Source: Mycolicibacterium aubagnense (lineage in GTDB: Bacteria; Actinomycetota; Actinomycetes; Mycobacteriales; Mycobacteriaceae). From it: a stretch of 64,000 nt of DNA. Shown piece by piece: positions 1 to 7,552 of the stretch (position 1 is its first letter; each line of letters begins with the position of its first letter). A program made the position numbers and the translations under genes. Below the pieces are notes generated by a model. That model searched no databases and was not told where the DNA came from. It saw only the letters and a program-made list of their open reading frames with translations. Location: contig NZ_AP022577.1 of the NCBI RefSeq assembly GCF_010730955.1, positions 1,922,001 through 1,986,000 on the forward strand, written 5' to 3'.

Positions 1-57
1 CTCGACTGGGTGGGGGTGTCGCCGTCCACCACTCTGATTGCGCCCCAGGTGATCTGA
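1..57 (+). CDS. possible 3' end of a gene entering from the left edge
   Basis: The frame starting at base 1 is open for 18 codons and stops with TGA at 55-57, reading as a short tail ending in ...TTLIAPQVI. Nothing in so short a piece identifies a family. It would be convergent with the DUF1707 gene that ends at 104. It could equally be a chance open frame. Confidence 0.25.
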   Translation, partial: LDWVGVSPSTTLIAPQVI

Positions 58-103
58 CACGCACGGCGTGGCCGGATCCGGCGATCTCCGGAGCCAATGC
101 GCG

Positions 104-577
104 CTATGGGCGTTTGTGCCCGTGACCAGTCAAGACACCGATTGCGCTGGGAATCAACAGTGCGCAACCCCAGGGCACGGCTACCCAGAACGGCCAGAAA
201 TAGCCGGTGCCGGTGGCAAGCCAGATCGCGAGGCACAAGAGGTTCACCGCGAACCACGGCAGCCACATGATCACGACCCATGCCGGAATCGATTGCTTCC
301 GTTGTTGTTTCGGCGCACCGCGCCCATCGGACCGAGGTAGGTCAGCGACGACTTCGGCGAGCTCGCCGCGGGTTTCCGCCTGGTAGAGCTGCTGCAGGCG
401 GGTGTCGTACTCCGTCAAGGTCAGCCGTCCGTCGGCGACGGCCCGGCTGAGCCGGCGGGAGGCGACTTCACGGTCGGCATCGCCCACCCGGATGCGAGCG
501 CCCAGGGTGCCGGTCGAGGTGCTGCCGTCGGTGTTCCGCGTCAGCTCGGGGAATGGAAAGTCCTCATGGTGGTGCAT
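104..577 (-). CDS. DUF1707 (SHOCT-like) domain membrane protein with two C-terminal membrane segments
   Basis: This 157-residue protein has a DUF1707 domain at about residues 25-80, recognised by the run RVGDADREVASRRL and the LTEYDTRLQQLYQAETRGEL helix. After a basic linker there are two hydrophobic segments at about residues 97-120 and 125-148. DUF1707 proteins are common in actinobacteria, and their biochemical role is not established; the domain is thought to be an interaction module next to the membrane. The start is ATG at 577. A strong tandem palindrome lies only 15 bases upstream (593-630), so transcription is probably controlled by a repressor binding there. The gene is monocistronic as far as can be seen. 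Family call is secure; function is unknown. Confidence 0.85.
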   Translation of the reverse strand: MHHHEDFPFPELTRNTDGSTSTGTLGARIRVGDADREVASRRLSRAVADGRLTLTEYDTRLQQLYQAETRGELAEVVADLPRSDGRGAPKQQRKQSIPAWVVIMWLPWFAVNLLCLAIWLATGTGYFWPFWVAVPWGCALLIPSAIGVLTGHGHKRP

Positions 578-592
578 GGTGCAACTCCATCG

Positions 593-630
593 CCATAACA
601 GTGTTATGACTATTCATAACACTGTTATGG
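593..630. promoter_or_regulatory. tandem palindromic operator upstream of the DUF1707 gene
   Basis: Two copies of the 15-base palindrome CATAACA-G/C-TGTTATG occur at 594-608 and 615-629. Their centres are 21 bp apart, about two helical turns, and together they form a perfect 16-base inverted repeat with a 6-base spacer. A 7-1-7 palindrome with an ACA-N-TGT core suits a dimeric HTH repressor such as TetR; this is inference. The site lies immediately before the minus-strand DUF1707 start. No other gene or signal is evident in the rest of the 578-953 gap. Confidence 0.75.
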
Positions 631-953
631 GCTGGTGGCAAGGTGCATTCATCACGCCACGCCCAGGACAACCGCGACCGCCGGCGACCGGACGGCGCCG
701 ATTGCCACTCCCCCAAGCAATAGATTTGCGGCACAATCGGATTGACCATCGGCGCATCGGTCGCGGTTGATTCAGGTGCGACACCGGCCGCAAAATCGAC
801 CGACGTGGATACCCACAGGTTGACCGCGTGAAACATGTTATTTGCCACACCGACGGACCGGCATTGTCCTATTAGGTTTGGTGCGGCGAGCAGCGGAAGC
901 GCCGATAGTATTTGTACTGTCGGCTCACGTGTGTGAGCCCCTCGGAGGTGACA

Positions 954-1337
954 ATGACAAGCCAGCCAGTCCACGGAAGCGGTAACCCTGCCGCGCCGAG
1001 CTGCGCGGTCGAACAGAGCCAGATCGGCGCTGTCAGCGTGGTAACGGTGTCCGGAACGGTGGACATGCTCACCGCTCCGCAGCTCGAATCCGCGCTGAGC
1101 ACGGTGGCCATCGGCGCGGCCCAAGCGGTCGTCGTCGATTTGAGCGCCGTGGACTTCCTGGCCTCGGCCGGGATGGGTGCACTGGTGGCGGCACATGCGG
1201 AGCTGGCACCGGCAGTGCGGCTCGTCATCGTCGCTGATGGCCCCACCACCAGTCGGCCGCTCAAGCTGGTCGGGATCGCTGACTTGATCGAGCTGTTCGC
1301 CACGCGAGACGAGGCCCTCGCGGCTGTCACCGCCTAG
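954..1337 (+). CDS. STAS-domain anti-anti-sigma factor (RsbV/SpoIIAA type)
   Basis: This 127-residue single STAS domain protein has the hallmark segment VVDLSAVDFLASAGMGALV, where the serine of the S-A-G motif is the usual phosphorylation site. In partner switching such proteins bind an RsbW-type kinase when unphosphorylated and so release the sigma factor. ATG 954 is chosen because GGAGGTG lies at 944-950; an upstream in-frame start at 912 has no ribosome site. A perfect 7-bp hairpin (922-928 with 933-939) sits just before the ribosome site and could affect translation. The gene is followed 41 bases later by an RsbW-like kinase, its likely partner. Confidence 0.9.
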   Translation: MTSQPVHGSGNPAAPSCAVEQSQIGAVSVVTVSGTVDMLTAPQLESALSTVAIGAAQAVVVDLSAVDFLASAGMGALVAAHAELAPAVRLVIVADGPTTSRPLKLVGIADLIELFATRDEALAAVTA

Positions 1338-1378
1338 CGCGGTCGTTGTCAATCGGAAGGTAGGTCGAGCAGGTCGAT

Positions 1379-1837
1379 ATGACGGAGCCGGACCAGTCGA
1401 GCAGCGGGGCACGTTTCAGCAAAACGGACGTGGTGGCAATCCCCGAACATGCCGCATCCGTCCGTCAGGAGTTCTCCGTCTGGTTGGCGGGACACTTCGC
1501 GCTGGACCGAGTGAAAGCCGGCGATATCGTGCTCGCCGTCAACGAGGCATTGGCCAACGCCGTGGAGGCCGCGTATGCCGATGCACCCACGCCCGGTGTC
1601 ATGCACGTTCGAGCCGACTTCGACCCCAAGTCAGGTCTACTGACGGTGACGGTGACCGACGAAGGCACGTGGCGCCCAGCCACCGCGCAGCGCGCGAACT
1701 CTGCCCGCGGCCGCGGAATCCCGCTGATGCAGGCGCTCACGGACCATGCGTCGATCGAGCCGAGCGATGCCGGCACCCAGGTGCGCCTGCAATGGGATGC
1801 CGTGGAAGCCGCAGCCGCCGACGCCACGGGCGGCTGA
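1379..1837 (+). CDS. RsbW-like anti-sigma factor / serine kinase (HATPase_c_2)
   Basis: This 152-residue protein has a GHKL ATPase fold. The N box is NEALANAVEAAY (about residues 57-68), the G1-like motif is DEGTWRP and the G2-like motif is RGRGIPLMQALTD. These proteins bind a SigF/SigB-type sigma factor and phosphorylate a STAS antagonist. It is encoded directly after the STAS gene at 954, so the two probably form one transcript and one switch. It is distinct from the UsfX-like anti-sigma factor at 5958-6377, so the locus has two kinases. Which sigma factor this one controls cannot be read from the sequence. It ends only 3 bases from the convergent response regulator gene. Confidence 0.87.
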   Translation: MTEPDQSSSGARFSKTDVVAIPEHAASVRQEFSVWLAGHFALDRVKAGDIVLAVNEALANAVEAAYADAPTPGVMHVRADFDPKSGLLTVTVTDEGTWRPATAQRANSARGRGIPLMQALTDHASIEPSDAGTQVRLQWDAVEAAAADATGG

Positions 1838-1840
1838 CTT

Positions 1841-2284
1841 TCAGGGCTGCGGCAGCCGCACCTGAACGAAGAACTCATCGATCTCCCGCACCGCCTTCAT
1901 GAACTGATCGAGATCGACCGGCTTGGTCACGTAGGCGTTCGCATGCAGCTTGTAGCTGCGCAGGATGTCCTCCTCGGCCGCGGACGTGGTGAGGACGACG
2001 ACCGGTATGTGACACAAGTCGGCGTCGGACTTGATCACCTCCAGCAACTGTCGGCCGTCGTACCTCGGCAGGTTCAGGTCGAGCAGGATGAGGTCCGGAG
2101 TCGGCGCATTCGCATGGATGCCTCGCCGGTAGAGGAAATCCAGACCATCCTGCCCGTCGCGGGCGACATGCAGAGTGTTCTTGATCTTGTTGTCCGCGAA
2201 CGCTTCACGGGTGATCAACTCGTCCCCCGGATCGTCCTCGACCAGCAGGATGTCGACCACTCGGCCGGCTGACGACTCACTCAT
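1841..2284 (-). CDS. single-domain response regulator (Rcp1-like)
   Basis: This 147-residue protein is a stand-alone receiver domain. The acidic pair is E16-D17-D18, the phosphoacceptor is D69 (LILLDLNLP), the switch threonine lies in VVLTTSA and the lysine in YVTKPVD. It has no output domain, as in Rcp1-type regulators that work with phytochrome-like or CHASE kinases. The start at 2284 overlaps the stop of the upstream histidine kinase (ATGA, 2281-2284), which implies translational coupling and a cognate pair. A close paralogue is encoded at 8266-8712. It probably acts by protein-protein contact, possibly as a phosphate carrier within the partner-switching locus; that role is inference. Confidence 0.92.
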   Translation of the reverse strand: MSESSAGRVVDILLVEDDPGDELITREAFADNKIKNTLHVARDGQDGLDFLYRRGIHANAPTPDLILLDLNLPRYDGRQLLEVIKSDADLCHIPVVVLTTSAAEEDILRSYKLHANAYVTKPVDLDQFMKAVREIDEFFVQVRLPQP

Positions 2285-3858
2285 GGGTGACTTCCTTCCG
2301 GCTGCTCTGATGCGATGACGTTCGGTTCGGTGGTCGGCGTGGCCGGCAATGTGAACACGAAGCGGGTGCCATCGGTGTACGACGTGTCGATCCCGATGGT
2401 GCCGCCGTGATGTTCGACGATCTTCTTGCACAGCGCCAAGCCGATGCCGGTACCGCTGTAAGCATCGCGGCCGTGCAATCGCTGAAAGATGACAAACACC
2501 TTGTCCACAAACTCCTCGGCAATCCCGATCCCGTTGTCCGTCACCGTGAATACCCAGTTGTCGGCGTCCTCACCCGTTCCAGATTTGCAGTCGATGGCAA
2601 TCCGGGGCGCTTGGCCCTCTCGCCGGAACTTCACCGCGTTACCGATGAGGTTCTGCCACAGCATCGTGAACAGGGTGGGGTCGCCGTCGACCCGCGGTAG
2701 GCCGGCGGGCGGCATCAGCACTTCAGCTCCCGACTCCGTGATCGAGGTCGCAAGGTTCTGCATGGCCGACGCGACAGTCTCGCCCAGATCGACCTCGGTG
2801 TGGGTGGCGTTGATCCGGCCGACACGGGAGAAGGTGAGCAGGTCGTTGATCAGCACCTGCATACGCTTTGCGCCGTCGACGGCGAAGTTGATGTATTCGA
2901 TCCCGCGCTCGTCGAGCTGATCGCCGTACCGCTTCTCGAGCAGCTGACAGAAGGACGCAACCTTGCGCAGTGGCTCTTGCAGATCGTGCGATGCGACGTA
3001 CGCGAACTGTTCGAGTTCAGCGTTGGATCGACGCAACTCCTCGGCTTGTTCATCCAGGGCGAGGCGGGCGAACTGGGACGCCTCGAGCTCCTCGACGATG
3101 CGCTGCCGCATCTCCTCGACATCGGCGGCGATGGCTCGAATGTCAGTGGGCCCCTGGGGAACTATGCGCTCATCGAAGTTGCCCTGCGTGATCCGGCGGC
3201 ACGCCGCGGCGAGGGCACCCAATGGACGGGTTACCGAACTCCGCACCAGCATGGCCAGGACCACCGCCATGACGACAAACGCGCCGACCATGGTGGCCAG
3301 CACCCGGTCGCGCCACCGGCGTATCGACACCAACCGAGCTGTGTCGGCGTCGCGCGCCTGTTCCAGGTGCCGGTTCTGTGCATCGAACAGCACGCGTAAG
3401 TTGTCGAACTCTTTCTTGCCGCCCTCGCTGGTACGGCTGTCAACGACAGTTGGATGTCCCACGACGACGCTGGCGATCAACGGCCGGGCATAGCTGCTGC
3501 GCCAGGTACCGGCGGCTCGTTCGATCGCATCGAGGTCGGCGAGCAGCGCGTCGCGATCACTAAGCAGCCGTCGAACATCCTGCGCCGCAACAGCTTCGGC
3601 ACCTTGTCCATCCGCATAGGGCGCCAGGAATTCCCTGTCGGCGGCGATCGCGTAGCCGCGGACCGCAGTTTCCTGGTCGCGCAGTCCGGCTTGCAATCGG
3701 TAGGCCGCCACGCGCGCCGGTTGCAGGTGCTCGATCAGTTCGCTCGAAACCGTGTCGGTCTGGTTCATCAAGAGGGCACCGCCGACGGCGCCGGCGAGGA
3801 CCACCACGCCCATCGCGGAGAGAACCAGGTTCTGCCAGCCCTGCACTGTCAACTTCAT
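2281..3858 (-). CDS. CHASE3-HAMP sensor histidine kinase
   Basis: This 525-residue membrane kinase has a first membrane segment at about residues 11-31, a CHASE3 sensory region at 40-180 (LRDQETAVRGYAIAADREFL), a second segment at 187-206, HAMP at 208-262, and a HisKA dimerisation helix with the phosphoacceptor H291 in ASHDLQEPLR. The HATPase domain follows, with NLIGNAVKFR, DNGIGI and GTGIGLALCKKIVEHHGG. ATG 3858 overlaps the stop of the upstream RsbU-like gene (ATGA, 3855-3858), and its own stop overlaps the response regulator start. The trio is therefore translationally coupled. It probably senses an extracytoplasmic cue and phosphorylates the adjacent receiver domains. The long in-frame extension upstream of 3858 lies inside the preceding gene and is rejected. 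Confidence 0.93.
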   Translation of the reverse strand: MKLTVQGWQNLVLSAMGVVVLAGAVGGALLMNQTDTVSSELIEHLQPARVAAYRLQAGLRDQETAVRGYAIAADREFLAPYADGQGAEAVAAQDVRRLLSDRDALLADLDAIERAAGTWRSSYARPLIASVVVGHPTVVDSRTSEGGKKEFDNLRVLFDAQNRHLEQARDADTARLVSIRRWRDRVLATMVGAFVVMAVVLAMLVRSSVTRPLGALAAACRRITQGNFDERIVPQGPTDIRAIAADVEEMRQRIVEELEASQFARLALDEQAEELRRSNAELEQFAYVASHDLQEPLRKVASFCQLLEKRYGDQLDERGIEYINFAVDGAKRMQVLINDLLTFSRVGRINATHTEVDLGETVASAMQNLATSITESGAEVLMPPAGLPRVDGDPTLFTMLWQNLIGNAVKFRREGQAPRIAIDCKSGTGEDADNWVFTVTDNGIGIAEEFVDKVFVIFQRLHGRDAYSGTGIGLALCKKIVEHHGGTIGIDTSYTDGTRFVFTLPATPTTEPNVIASEQPEGSHP

Positions 3859-5066
3859 GATGCCGAGCGCTCCACTCGAATGACGGCGATGTCGTCGGTG
3901 AGACCGCCGAAGGGCTCGGCTCGCGTCGCCGCCTCGCCGATCACCGCCGTGACGAACTCGGCCCCGGGCAGGCGCGCCAGTGAGCGGGCCGTCGCCAGCA
4001 GTCCGGCCTCTCCGAGCCGTTCGCCCCCGGCCCCTGCGGGTCCCTCGAACAGCCCGTCCGTCAGCAACATCAAACCGTCGCCCGGCCGCAACTGCAGCCG
4101 GTTGACCGGCCATTCGTTGGCGCCGAGTCCCAGTGCCGGGCCGGCGGCCGGCTCCAGCCAGTCGACGGTACCCGCGCCGTGCATGAGCATGCCGGGATGA
4201 CCCGCCCGCACTGCGGTGAACTGCCCCGTATCGGGTTCCAGTGCCACACTCAGCAGGGTCGCGAAGGTGCCGCGGCTGGGACGCTCCGTGGTCAGAATGC
4301 GGTCGAGCTGACGCATCCGCTCATTGCCGCGCAGACCGGCGAAAGTCAGTGCGCGCCAACCGATTCGCAGCGCCACCCCCAAGGCAGCTTCGTCTGGACC
4401 GTGGCCGGCCACGTCACCGATCATGACGTGTACGGTGCGGTCCGGTGTCTGTACGACGTCGTAGAAGTCGCCGCCGATCAGAGCGTCACGCCGGCTCGGC
4501 AACGACTGTGTGACGATCTCGACGCCGGGACCGTCCAGAAGTAGCGGAGAGGGCAGCAGGCCCCGTTCCAGTCGGGCATTCTCCTGAGCCCGCAGTCGAC
4601 TGGCGTGCAAATCCACCGCGGTGACCTCGGCACGCTTGCGCTCGATCGCATAGAGCACCGCACGACGCAGCGTCTCAGGGTCCACGCGACCCTTCACCAG
4701 GTAGTCCTGCGCACCGGACGCCACGGCAGAAACACCGAAATGCTCGTCGTTCAGACCGGTGAGAACGACGATCGGCAAGCTCGGGGCCAGCGCACCCAAG
4801 CGATCGAGAGCGTCGACACCGCCGGCATCGGGCAGGTGTAGGTCGAGCAGCACGCAATCCGGGCGGATCGCTCCCAGCGCGGTCGCCGCCTGGGTCAGAG
4901 TGGGAGCCCAGTGGAAGTCGATGTCGATCGCGGCATCGGCGATCAACTCCTCGACCAAGAGGGCATCGCCGCGATCGTCTTCGACCAACAGCAGCGACAA
5001 CGGCCGCTGGGCGGTGGGTCCCACTCTGGGAGAAACGGAGCGGTTCATCCGCGGCTCTGCCGACAT
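3855..5066 (-). CDS. response regulator with PP2C (SpoIIE/RsbU-type) phosphatase output
   Basis: This protein of about 403 residues has an N-terminal receiver domain (E29-D30-D31; phosphoacceptor D75 in CVLLDLHLPD), a helical linker (about 150-185), then a SpoIIE-type PP2C domain with metal-binding motifs GGDFYDVV, IGDVAGHG and LLTDGLFE. In RsbU-type systems such a phosphatase dephosphorylates a STAS antagonist, so that it captures the anti-sigma factor and frees the sigma factor. The natural substrate here is the STAS protein at 954. It is first of the coupled trio with the kinase and the receiver. ATG 5066 is the chosen start; a TTG three codons upstream has a slightly better spaced AAGGA, and ATG 5048 is also possible. 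Confidence 0.92.
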   Translation of the reverse strand: MSAEPRMNRSVSPRVGPTAQRPLSLLLVEDDRGDALLVEELIADAAIDIDFHWAPTLTQAATALGAIRPDCVLLDLHLPDAGGVDALDRLGALAPSLPIVVLTGLNDEHFGVSAVASGAQDYLVKGRVDPETLRRAVLYAIERKRAEVTAVDLHASRLRAQENARLERGLLPSPLLLDGPGVEIVTQSLPSRRDALIGGDFYDVVQTPDRTVHVMIGDVAGHGPDEAALGVALRIGWRALTFAGLRGNERMRQLDRILTTERPSRGTFATLLSVALEPDTGQFTAVRAGHPGMLMHGAGTVDWLEPAAGPALGLGANEWPVNRLQLRPGDGLMLLTDGLFEGPAGAGGERLGEAGLLATARSLARLPGAEFVTAVIGEAATRAEPFGGLTDDIAVIRVERSAS

Positions 5067-5211
5067 GGACAAGTGGTCACATCCTTCACCAAGGGGCCAC
5101 CTACGTCGCGCTGACCTTCTTGTTTCGCTGTGTTTACCGCTGCGGACGTTACCAGTTGGTCCCACGCCGCTTCGGCCATTGACGCGCGCCGCACGCCGGG
5201 CCGTGCCCGAG

Positions 5212-5961
5212 CTACTCCAACTTCTCCCGAAGCTGGGCCAGGGTTTTCGCCAGTAGCCGCGATACGTGCATCTGGGATATGCCCACCTTGGCGGCGATCT
5301 GGGACTGCGTCATCGACTCGAAGAATCGCAGCACCAGCACGGTCCGCTCGCGTTCCGGCAGTTCGGCCAGCAGCGGCCGGAGCGCCTCGCGATACTCGAC
5401 CTTCTCCAGCCCGGGGTCGACGTCGCCCAGTGTCTCCGCAAGAGCTGGGCGCTCCTCGCTGCCCGCAGCACCATCGATCGAGGTGGTTTTGTAGGAGCTC
5501 CCGGCCATCAGACCGTCCAACACCTCATCGCGGTCGATATTCAGTTCTGCGGCCAGTTCGGACGCGGTGGGCGCGCGCCCGAGGCGTTGCGACATCTCGG
5601 CGGTAGCCGAGCCGATCTGCAGATGCAGCTCTTTCATCCGCCGCGGGACTTTCACCGACCAGCTGTTGTCACGGAAGTGGCGGCGGAGCTCTCCCATGAT
5701 CGTGGGAACCGCGAAAGACGCGAAGTCCGAACCCATCTCGACGTCGAAACGCTTCACCGCGTTGATGAGGCCGATGCGCGCGACCTGCAGCAAGTCATCG
5801 CGTGCTTCGCCCTTGCCCTCGAAGCGCCGCGCAATGTGATCGGCCAACGGCAAACAGCGCTCGATGATCGCGTCCCGCTGCTCGAGGTATTCCGCTGAGT
5901 CCTCGGTGACGTTCCGGAGCTGACGGAACATCTCGAGAACGTCCGCATACTCCGCCGTCAC
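5212..5961 (-). CDS. sigF: RNA polymerase sigma factor SigF (group 3, stress/stationary phase)
   Basis: This 249-residue sigma factor of the SigB/SigF family closely resembles mycobacterial SigF. Region 2 includes the CLPLADHIARRFEGKGEARD stretch, followed by SDFASFAVPTIMGELRRHFRD, VKVPRRMKEL, region 3 and a region 4 ending in the GISQMHVSRLLAKTLAQLR helix-turn-helix. The start is GTG at 5961, overlapping the stop of the anti-sigma gene (GTGA, 5958-5961), so the two are translationally coupled as in usfX-sigF. A SigF-type promoter lies upstream of the anti-sigma gene (6454-6480), implying positive autoregulation. Other SigF-type promoters in the window give its likely local regulon: both DUF6131 genes, both CsbD genes and the gene at 7553. 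Confidence 0.95.
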   Translation of the reverse strand: MTAEYADVLEMFRQLRNVTEDSAEYLEQRDAIIERCLPLADHIARRFEGKGEARDDLLQVARIGLINAVKRFDVEMGSDFASFAVPTIMGELRRHFRDNSWSVKVPRRMKELHLQIGSATAEMSQRLGRAPTASELAAELNIDRDEVLDGLMAGSSYKTTSIDGAAGSEERPALAETLGDVDPGLEKVEYREALRPLLAELPERERTVLVLRFFESMTQSQIAAKVGISQMHVSRLLAKTLAQLREKLE

Positions 5962-6377
5962 CGCTGCAGACTCACTCGTCTCGAGGTCAACGAAACACCC
6001 AGCACCTGGGTGCCGTCGATAGCCTGCTCGTCGGCAAAAGTCGACACCTCATCGGTCAGCGAGTTGAGCACGTGCCAGCTGAAGCTGTCCGGCTTGACCA
6101 CCGTGCCGCCGCGACTGTCATCGACCGCGCAGCGCGCCGAAGCACGAATCACGACAGCATCATTCGCCGGATCGACGACCACCCGAAGGCTCGACCCCGG
6201 CACCGCGGCGCGGATCAGGCCGGTACACGCCTCATCGACCGCCAGCCGGATATCGGCGATGGCGTCCAGATCGAAATCTTCGAAGGCGGCAACCGCTGCC
6301 ACGAGCGTCCGCAGGACGGCCAGGCTTTCCGGAGACGCCGCAACGATCAACTCAACTGACCGGTCACTCGACGCCAT
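5958..6377 (-). CDS. rsbW: anti-sigma F factor UsfX/RsbW
   Basis: This protein of about 139 residues resembles mycobacterial UsfX, including the segments SLAVLRTLVAAVAAFEDFD, ADIRLAVDEACTGLIRAA (N-box region) and SFSWHVLNSLTDEVSTF. It binds SigF and keeps it from core polymerase until an anti-anti-sigma factor displaces it. ATG 6377 is preferred over an upstream in-frame start at 6467, because it matches the family N-terminus and has an AGGGCG ribosome site. It overlaps sigF by 4 bases. Unlike the orphan kinase at 1379, the G1 and G2 motifs are poorly conserved, as in UsfX. A SigF promoter is about 77 bases upstream. Confidence 0.92.
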   Translation of the reverse strand: MASSDRSVELIVAASPESLAVLRTLVAAVAAFEDFDLDAIADIRLAVDEACTGLIRAAVPGSSLRVVVDPANDAVVIRASARCAVDDSRGGTVVKPDSFSWHVLNSLTDEVSTFADEQAIDGTQVLGVSLTSRRVSLQR

Positions 6378-6453
6378 GTCGCCCTGCCCCACTGCCTCAA
6401 CCACGTATACCCTCCAGCGTTCCCGTGCAGGCCACTCCACGTCGCACTTTGTG

Positions 6454-6480
6454 TACCCATTGTCCATGGCTGCTCAAACG
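6454..6480 (-). promoter_or_regulatory. SigF-type promoter of the rsbW-sigF operon
   Basis: On the minus strand GTTT (6480-6477) is followed after 17 bases by GGGTAC (6459-6454). This fits the mycobacterial SigF consensus GTTT-N15/17-GGGTAY. Transcription would begin near 6446, leaving about 70 bases to the rsbW start at 6377. It indicates autoregulation. No gene is seen in the 6378-6655 gap. Confidence 0.75.
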
Positions 6481-6655
6481 AACGTGCATCGCCCGCCACC
6501 GCCCCTTCGCGACGGGGCCGATGCCCGCAGATAGACGACCGCATCAGCACGCTTGGCAGTCTGCACAGCTGTTCGATTTATCCTGCGTCGCAAGCTATTT
6601 CGCCTGCCGGAAACGATTCTTGATCGCCAAGGTGACCTCATCGCCGGGGCGTCGG

Positions 6656-6811
6656 CTAGTACCAGTAGCGGCGGCCGGCGATCGGCCGTCCGGTCGCCCC
6701 CAGCAGCCAAAAAACCGCGCCCACCACCAGCACAACAACGCCGGCTACCCACAAGGGGTAGATATTGAAGATCAGCCCAAGAGCGAGCAATACAGCTCCG
6801 ACCAGAATCAT
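6656..6811 (-). CDS. DUF6131-family small membrane protein
   Basis: This 51-residue, almost wholly hydrophobic peptide begins MILVGAVLLALGLIF and has two predicted membrane segments, ending in the conserved tail GATGRPIAGRRYWY. It belongs to the actinobacterial DUF6131 family, whose function is unknown. ATG 6811 has an AGAGG ribosome site 6 bases upstream. A SigF-type promoter lies at 6898-6924. A paralogue of identical length is encoded at 13518-13673, also behind a SigF promoter. Both copies sit near a CsbD gene, which suggests a stress-related envelope role; that is inference. Confidence 0.85.
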   Translation of the reverse strand: MILVGAVLLALGLIFNIYPLWVAGVVVLVVGAVFWLLGATGRPIAGRRYWY

Positions 6812-6897
6812 GGTGCCTCTTTCTGTTGCGGGCAGCGCACGCACCTCGTCGCGGTGCCTGCCCCGTCTGACCGCGTCGGCCAGCCGGCAGTCCTTCC

Positions 6898-6924
6898 GTA
6901 CCCACACACATCGTCCGCTCAAAC
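6898..6924 (-). promoter_or_regulatory. SigF-type promoter of the first DUF6131 gene
   Basis: On the minus strand GTTT (6924-6921) and GGGTAC (6903-6898) are separated by 17 bases, an exact match in form to the rsbW promoter. The predicted transcript would start near 6891, about 80 bases before the ATG at 6811. Confidence 0.75.
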
Positions 6925-6995
6925 ATTTCGGGTCACGACCACCGGAATGTGCTGTGGGGCACCCGCATCCGTGTGGCGTAGATCGCAGTAGTCGC

Positions 6996-7022
6996 GGTTT
7001 GGCCTTCGCCAGAGCTGGGAAT
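6996..7022 (+). promoter_or_regulatory. SigF-type promoter of the first csbD-like gene
   Basis: GGTTT (6996-7000), 16-base spacer, GGGAAT (7017-7022). The -10 differs by one base from GGGTAT. It points to the CsbD gene at 7086, leaving a 5' leader of about 56 bases. It is divergent from the DUF6131 promoter at 6898-6924. Confidence 0.65.
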
Positions 7023-7085
7023 TCTCAGCAGGCGTGGGGAACGGTTCTCCGTGCATCAATCCGATCCGCCAGCGGAAGGGTAGCC

Positions 7086-7331
7086 ATGAGCGAGAACAAC
7101 AAGACCGGACCCGAGGAAGCCGTCCGGGGTGTCGTCGAAGGGGTCAAGGGTAAGGCCAAGGAAGTCATCGGCACCGTAGTTGGCCGTGACGACCTGGTTC
7201 GCGAAGGCCAGGCCCAGCAGGACAAAGCAGACGGGCAGCGCGCGGCGGCCAGGAAGGAAGCCGAGGCCGAGGCGGCGCGCGCCGGGGCGGCGGCCGCTGA
7301 GGCGCGGGAACGAGCAGAACAGCAAAACTGA
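7086..7331 (+). CDS. CsbD-family general stress protein
   Basis: This 81-residue, highly charged protein has the CsbD core at residues 5-50 (GPEEAVRGVVEGVKGKAKEV, then GRDDLVREGQAQQDKAD) followed by an Ala/Glu/Arg-rich tail that should form a long helix. In Bacillus, CsbD is a SigB-dependent general stress protein of unknown mechanism. ATG 7086 has GGAAGG just upstream, and a SigF-type promoter at 6996-7022 matches the expected regulation. A paralogue of the same length is at 15107-15352, nearly identical over the first 50 residues. A terminator follows at 7348. Confidence 0.92.
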   Translation: MSENNKTGPEEAVRGVVEGVKGKAKEVIGTVVGRDDLVREGQAQQDKADGQRAAARKEAEAEAARAGAAAAEARERAEQQN

Positions 7332-7347
7332 CAGAGCGTGAAGCCAG

Positions 7348-7384
7348 GGCCCAGTCCAGCACCAGCTGGACTGGGCCGCTCTTT
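7348..7384 (+). terminator. intrinsic terminator after csbD-like gene 1
   Basis: A perfect 13-bp inverted repeat (7348-7360 with 7365-7377) with a 4-base loop is followed by the T-containing stretch GCTCTTTG. It lies 16 bases after the CsbD stop codon. Confidence 0.8.
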
Positions 7385-7474
7385 GCGTAGCACGCTCCGA
7401 AATTACTTGCACTGCATGGTCTTTCGTCGATCACGGGGACAGACAGCACTCGCTGCACTCCGTACCATCAGAGC

Positions 7475-7500
7475 GTTTTGCCGGCCGCCGGAGTGGGTAA
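7475..7500 (+). promoter_or_regulatory. SigF-type promoter of the gene at 7553
   Basis: GTTT (7475-7478), 16-base spacer, GGGTAA (7495-7500). The predicted start near 7507 leaves about 46 bases before ATG 7553. It puts the unrecognised gene downstream in the SigF regulon. Confidence 0.7.
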
Positions 7501-7552
7501 CCGAGAAGTTAGCTGACGCACTCGCGCCTTGCCCGACTCGAAGGAATTAGGG

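Noticed and set aside
875..900. GGTTT-N15-GGAAGC upstream of the STAS gene as a SigF promoter
   Set aside because: The -10 differs from GGGTAY at several positions and the spacer is short, unlike the six better sites.
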